From: Myxococcales bacterium
GTDB taxonomy: Bacteria; Myxococcota; Polyangia; Fen-1088
DNA length: 8,932 nt
Assembly: GCA_003153875.1 (NCBI GenBank)
Contig: PMBY01000460.1
Span: 15,712-24,643, forward strand
Direction of reading: 5' to 3'
In this document: piece after piece, positions 6,791 to 8,932 of the stretch
Position numbering within the stretch: position 1 is the stretch's first letter
Layout of the letters: the number at the start of each line of letters is the position of its first letter
Translations under genes and position numbers: made by a program
Notes under the pieces: generated by a model
What the model saw: the letters and a program-made list of their open reading frames with translations, nothing else
What the model was told of the DNA's origin: nothing
Database searches by the model: none

Positions 6791-7843
6791 CTATTGCCGC
6801 AGGTCCAATGGCGCGGTTGGACCGTCGGCGATTTTGGTTTGAAGCTCCTTGACAACCACATCCGCAAATTTCTGTAGCTGAGCTGCTGCCTCCTCCTTTG
6901 ATTTCAATTCAGGCCCGATGTACTTAGTCCCGCTCCCCTTCTTCACGTCAATGAGTCCGACCATCATAATGAGAGTATCACTCCCTTTGGTCTTGTGGAG
7001 CTTGCCCTTTGGTTCCATTGCGGAATTCCTATAAAGTCCACCCTTTACGACAAAACTTGCCTCGCAAATCTTGCCAATCTCAAGTGCGTCACCTGAACTC
7101 TCGATAACGTGCGCCATGCTAATTACCCCAATCCCCCCATGGGTTGTGTAAAGAGCCTCGCCCGAATCTTGAGGAGTCTTGTATCCGGAGCCCTTGGCTG
7201 CTTCCAGACAACTATCTACCGCTTTCGGGTCGATGATGCTCCCAGGATTACTCTTGGCAAGAATACGAGAAAAGGCATCTGCCATTTCCTGCCCAGTTTC
7301 AGTATCGGGTGCGGTAAACGAGGGAATTGCTACTTTGTCCTTTCTGGCGGCTGGCGCGACCGTTGGGGAGCTTGCCACTCCCTTGTGCTGTCCCCGTTCC
7401 ATCGCCCATGCGGCGACCGCAGCTTCGACGGCTGCGTGTCGTCTAGCCGATTTCACATGAAGAACATATGCGCCACCCAAGGCTATCACGAGCAAAGGAC
7501 TGTATTCGATCGCAGTCCTTAGGCGGCCGGCGATCATCCTGGATTGTCCAACAATCCCCTTGCAGAGCAGCACCGCGTTTTCGCCAAACCCGACCAACAT
7601 GATCAGGACAACAGCCCAGTCTGGCAGTCCCCAACCGAAAGTTGGGAGGAAAACCCGACTACCGCTGGAAGGCACGATCGGGGCTCGAAGCATAAGCAAC
7701 ATTGCGGCGACTGCGGCGAGCCCAACCAATCCTATGATCACCTTGGTTGGCGCTGAGAAAGGAAGAGGTTTGCCGCCGTGCCGAGCAAAATACGAAGATT
7801 CGGAAAGCAGGCCGACACAGATCAGCGTGAATATCACGTCCAT
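6791..7843 (-). CDS. Unrecognised 350-residue membrane protein with a soluble carboxy-terminal domain
   Basis: ATG at 7843 has a strong Shine-Dalgarno (AAGGAG, 8 bases upstream). Four hydrophobic stretches are predicted at residues about 2-14, 33-53, 75-97 and 113-130. A basic segment (KSARRH), an alanine-rich linker (134-175) and a soluble domain (about 175-340) with three cysteines (212, 260 and one in membrane segment three) follow. The soluble domain includes SIIDPKAVDSCLEAAKGSGY and GLYRNSAMEPKGKLHKTKGS. No family is recognised. Base composition is noticeably less GC-rich than glgP or istA, consistent with a separately acquired cassette. It lies downstream (minus strand) of the attC-like site at 7979-8087, as the first gene of the next cassette would. 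It could be a stress or envelope sensor, but nothing in the sequence decides this. Confidence 0.8.
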   Translation of the reverse strand: MDVIFTLICVGLLSESSYFARHGGKPLPFSAPTKVIIGLVGLAAVAAMLLMLRAPIVPSSGSRVFLPTFGWGLPDWAVVLIMLVGFGENAVLLCKGIVGQSRMIAGRLRTAIEYSPLLVIALGGAYVLHVKSARRHAAVEAAVAAWAMERGQHKGVASSPTVAPAARKDKVAIPSFTAPDTETGQEMADAFSRILAKSNPGSIIDPKAVDSCLEAAKGSGYKTPQDSGEALYTTHGGIGVISMAHVIESSGDALEIGKICEASFVVKGGLYRNSAMEPKGKLHKTKGSDTLIMMVGLIDVKKGSGTKYIGPELKSKEEAAAQLQKFADVVVKELQTKIADGPTAPLDLRQ

Positions 7844-7978
7844 CTCTCACTCCTTGTGGTTGTGGTCGGGCAGCGCCGGTCCGCGCTTGTTGCCAGGTCT
7901 CCGCAGAGGCAACGGCACAGACCCTAGCACGCTTCAGATCCCCCGCAGTGGCAATTGTGAACGCCTTCATGGATGTGT
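7844..7978. other. Leader between attC-like site 2 and the membrane protein gene
   Basis: Contains the Shine-Dalgarno for the 7843 start. A minus-strand frame beginning ATG at 7971 (MKAFTIATAGDLKRARVCAV) runs on into the membrane protein gene in another frame; it has no recognisable features and is not called. No convincing promoter is seen. Confidence 0.35.
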
Positions 7979-8087
7979 CCGCCGAACGCCTTGCCGTTAA
8001 GCGGTGTGGGCGCCGCCAAGTCGGCGCCACAATTCTACGCCGATGTCCCTGCGGCGACCACAGCCGCTGCAACGGTATGTTCGGCGG
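7979..8087 (-). repeat. attC-like recombination site 2 (core 7981-8085, 105 bp)
   Basis: The outer arms CCGCCGAAC (7979-7987) and GTTCGGCGG (8079-8087) are perfectly complementary. Inner arms CCGTTAAGCGG (7994-8004) and CCGCTGCAACGG (8064-8075) pair except for a small bulge, and TGTGG (8005-8009) pairs with CCACA (8058-8062). The apex holds two further hairpins (GGCGCCG/CGGCGCC and CGCCG/CGGCG). Paired outer and inner boxes with unpaired extra bases are the architecture of integron attC sites. The extra base lies in the right-hand inner box, which for known attCs indicates minus-strand orientation. On that strand the end reads CGCTTAACGGCAAGGCGTTCGGC in two overlapping parts, much like known L'-R' halves. 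Outer cores deviate by one base from RYYYAAC/GTTRRRY. Confidence 0.68.
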
Positions 8088-8179
8088 CTCTGGTGAGGAG
8101 GCATAAAAGTGCGTAATGCCTGCGCACACAGCTTGGCCCGTAAACATGACGCCTTCATGAACAGCCTTCATGAACGCGC

Positions 8180-8208
8180 TTGACCGAGGGAGAACGATGT
8201 GATCTAAA
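8180..8208 (+). promoter_or_regulatory. Candidate sigma-70 promoter for the zinc-ribbon gene
   Basis: TTGACC at 8180-8185 (5 of 6 to consensus), a 17-bp spacer, then TCTAAA at 8203-8208 (4 of 6). It would start transcription about 65 bases before the gene. Its own promoter makes sense for a gene reading opposite to the proposed array direction. Confidence 0.4.
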
Positions 8209-8278
8209 TGGCCGGGGGTTTCGTCATCTGAGAGGGTCTGGGATTTCCTTGCCTCGAAAGAACAGAAGGAGATTGGAA

Positions 8279-8599
8279 ATGTTTGGAGACGATCTGGCAA
8301 ACCGACTGATATCAGCCAACTACAAGTGTCCCGGGTGTCGACAATCATTCACATTCGAGGAAGGTGCCAATTGCAAGACGGAACGTGGAATCAGGGACAA
8401 TGTTCTCATGTGCCCGAAATGCAAGTCGGTCTATGAAGTGAGCTTCAGTTCCGGCGGCATGATTCTTGGTGCGAATGTCACCAGCAAGTACGAATCGCTC
8501 CTGCACCCCGGTCGCCATGTCCTCAAAGTTGTGGGGGCTGTGCTAATAATTCTGCTGGTGCTTGCCGGGTTGGGATACGCTCTTGGCAGAGCGAGGTAG
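8279..8599 (+). CDS. Small zinc-ribbon protein with a carboxy-terminal membrane anchor
   Basis: ATG at 8279 is preceded by AGAAGGAG with a 7-base gap, clearly a better start than the upstream in-frame ATG at 8180, which has no conserved coding character. The 106-residue product has CPGC at residues 17-20 and CPKC at 45-48, a four-cysteine zinc ribbon similar to MJ0042/zinc-ribbon treble motifs. It ends in one hydrophobic segment (about 83-102, VVGAVLIILLVLAGLGYALG) followed by RAR. This predicts a tail-anchored protein with the ribbon in the cytoplasm. Specific function unknown; similar architectures are common among uncharacterised cassette and membrane-associated proteins. Confidence 0.82.
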   Translation: MFGDDLANRLISANYKCPGCRQSFTFEEGANCKTERGIRDNVLMCPKCKSVYEVSFSSGGMILGANVTSKYESLLHPGRHVLKVVGAVLIILLVLAGLGYALGRAR

Positions 8600-8759
8600 A
8601 TCTCTAGACGGAACGGTTCGTCCCAAAACAGCGGCGGCGCACGCGATGACGGGCGATCTCGGCATCACGAGAGACGGCTTCGTGTGGCAAAGGAACCGGG
8701 CGAAATCAGCGGCGCCTACTCGTCGCCGAAGGAGTTCGGTTTACTTTGAAAGTTCCTGA
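8600..8759 (+). other. Possible decayed coding sequence after the zinc-ribbon gene
   Basis: Short stretches look coding in alternating frames: MTGDLGITRDGFVWQRNR from 8646, then GEISGAYSSPKEFGLL one frame over. A stop at 8757-8759 ends one frame just before the MRFGEGKM fragment. Read together they suggest a gene with two or more frameshifts. Function unknown. Confidence 0.3.
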
Positions 8760-8894
8760 GGCGAGCCGTTGTGGAAGCGCGCGGCGACCGGAACAGGCTA
8801 TGAATGCACCTTGCCCCACGAGGCGCCGCACTTTCGGATGCGCTTTGGTGAAGGAAAGATGGGGCTTGATGCCTATGCTCCGTCGACATCCTGA
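8760..8894 (+). pseudogene. Carboxy-terminal fragment of a cassette gene (MRFGEGKM tail)
   Basis: An open frame without its own start reads GEPLWKRAATGTGYECTLPH then EAPHFRMRFGEGKMGLDAYA and PSTS, stop at 8892-8894. It shares MRFGEGKM-A/G-L with the minus-strand fragment at 3751-3837. The stop lies 17 bases before the attC-like arm at 8911, the normal spacing for a cassette gene, so this was probably once a complete cassette. The family is not recognised. Confidence 0.4.
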
Positions 8895-8907
8895 AGAACG
8901 GGACCTT

Positions 8908-8932
8908 TGTCCGCCGAACGCCTTGCCGTTCA
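8908..8932 (-). repeat. Start of a third attC-like site, cut by the window edge
   Basis: Positions 8908-8930 are identical over 23 bp to 7976-7998, the left outer and part of the left inner arm of site 2. The last two bases (CA) differ from site 2 (AA). The remainder lies outside the window. Confidence 0.65.

Noticed and set aside
7659..8348. Minus-strand open frame of 229 codons across attC-like site 2
   Set aside because: It runs through the hairpin repeat and overlaps two better supported genes in other frames; it shows no domain.

Overview
The window looks like the distal end of a cassette array (integron-like) on a GC-rich proteobacterial chromosome. It abuts a housekeeping gene on the left and carries a complete IS21-family insertion. 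GC content, codon use and gene families suggest Gammaproteobacteria or a close relative; this assignment is weak.

Layout. (1) 1-1808, minus: the first 602 codons of glycogen phosphorylase, running off the left edge. (2) 1809-2481, plus: a ribbon-helix-helix antitoxin and MazF toxin pair with a perfect 19-bp palindrome at the antitoxin start. (3) 2486-2590: an attC-like folded repeat. (4) 2599-2879, minus: remnants of an AbrB-type antitoxin and a Doc toxin. (5) 2898-3510, minus: an intact HigB/HigA-type toxin-antitoxin pair. (6) 3511-3894: an amino-terminal fragment of a ParE-like toxin, a half attC-like site and the tail of a cassette gene. (7) 3895-6536: a complete IS21-family element (istA, istB, inverted ends, internal terminal repeats) flanked by a 9-bp direct repeat. 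(8) 6546-6790: degenerate sequence. (9) 6791-7843, minus: an unrecognised 350-residue membrane protein. (10) 7979-8087: a second attC-like repeat. (11) 8279-8599, plus: a small zinc-ribbon protein with a carboxy-terminal membrane anchor. (12) 8600-8932: a degenerate cassette gene and the beginning of a third attC-like repeat cut by the window edge.

How it fits together. The two full attC-like repeats are both about 105 bp. They share an identical 25-bp block at the same internal offset (51 bp from the left edge), and each folds into nested imperfect hairpins with short core boxes at the ends. Their asymmetry suggests the array reads on the minus strand, so an integrase, if present, would lie beyond the right edge. 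None is visible here. The cassettes are rich in toxin-antitoxin modules (two intact, two broken), as in large sedentary chromosomal integrons, where such modules are thought to stabilise the array. Several sites look like half repeats joined to truncated genes, which suggests repeated deletion or faulty recombination. All functional statements are from sequence reading alone; no database search was run.
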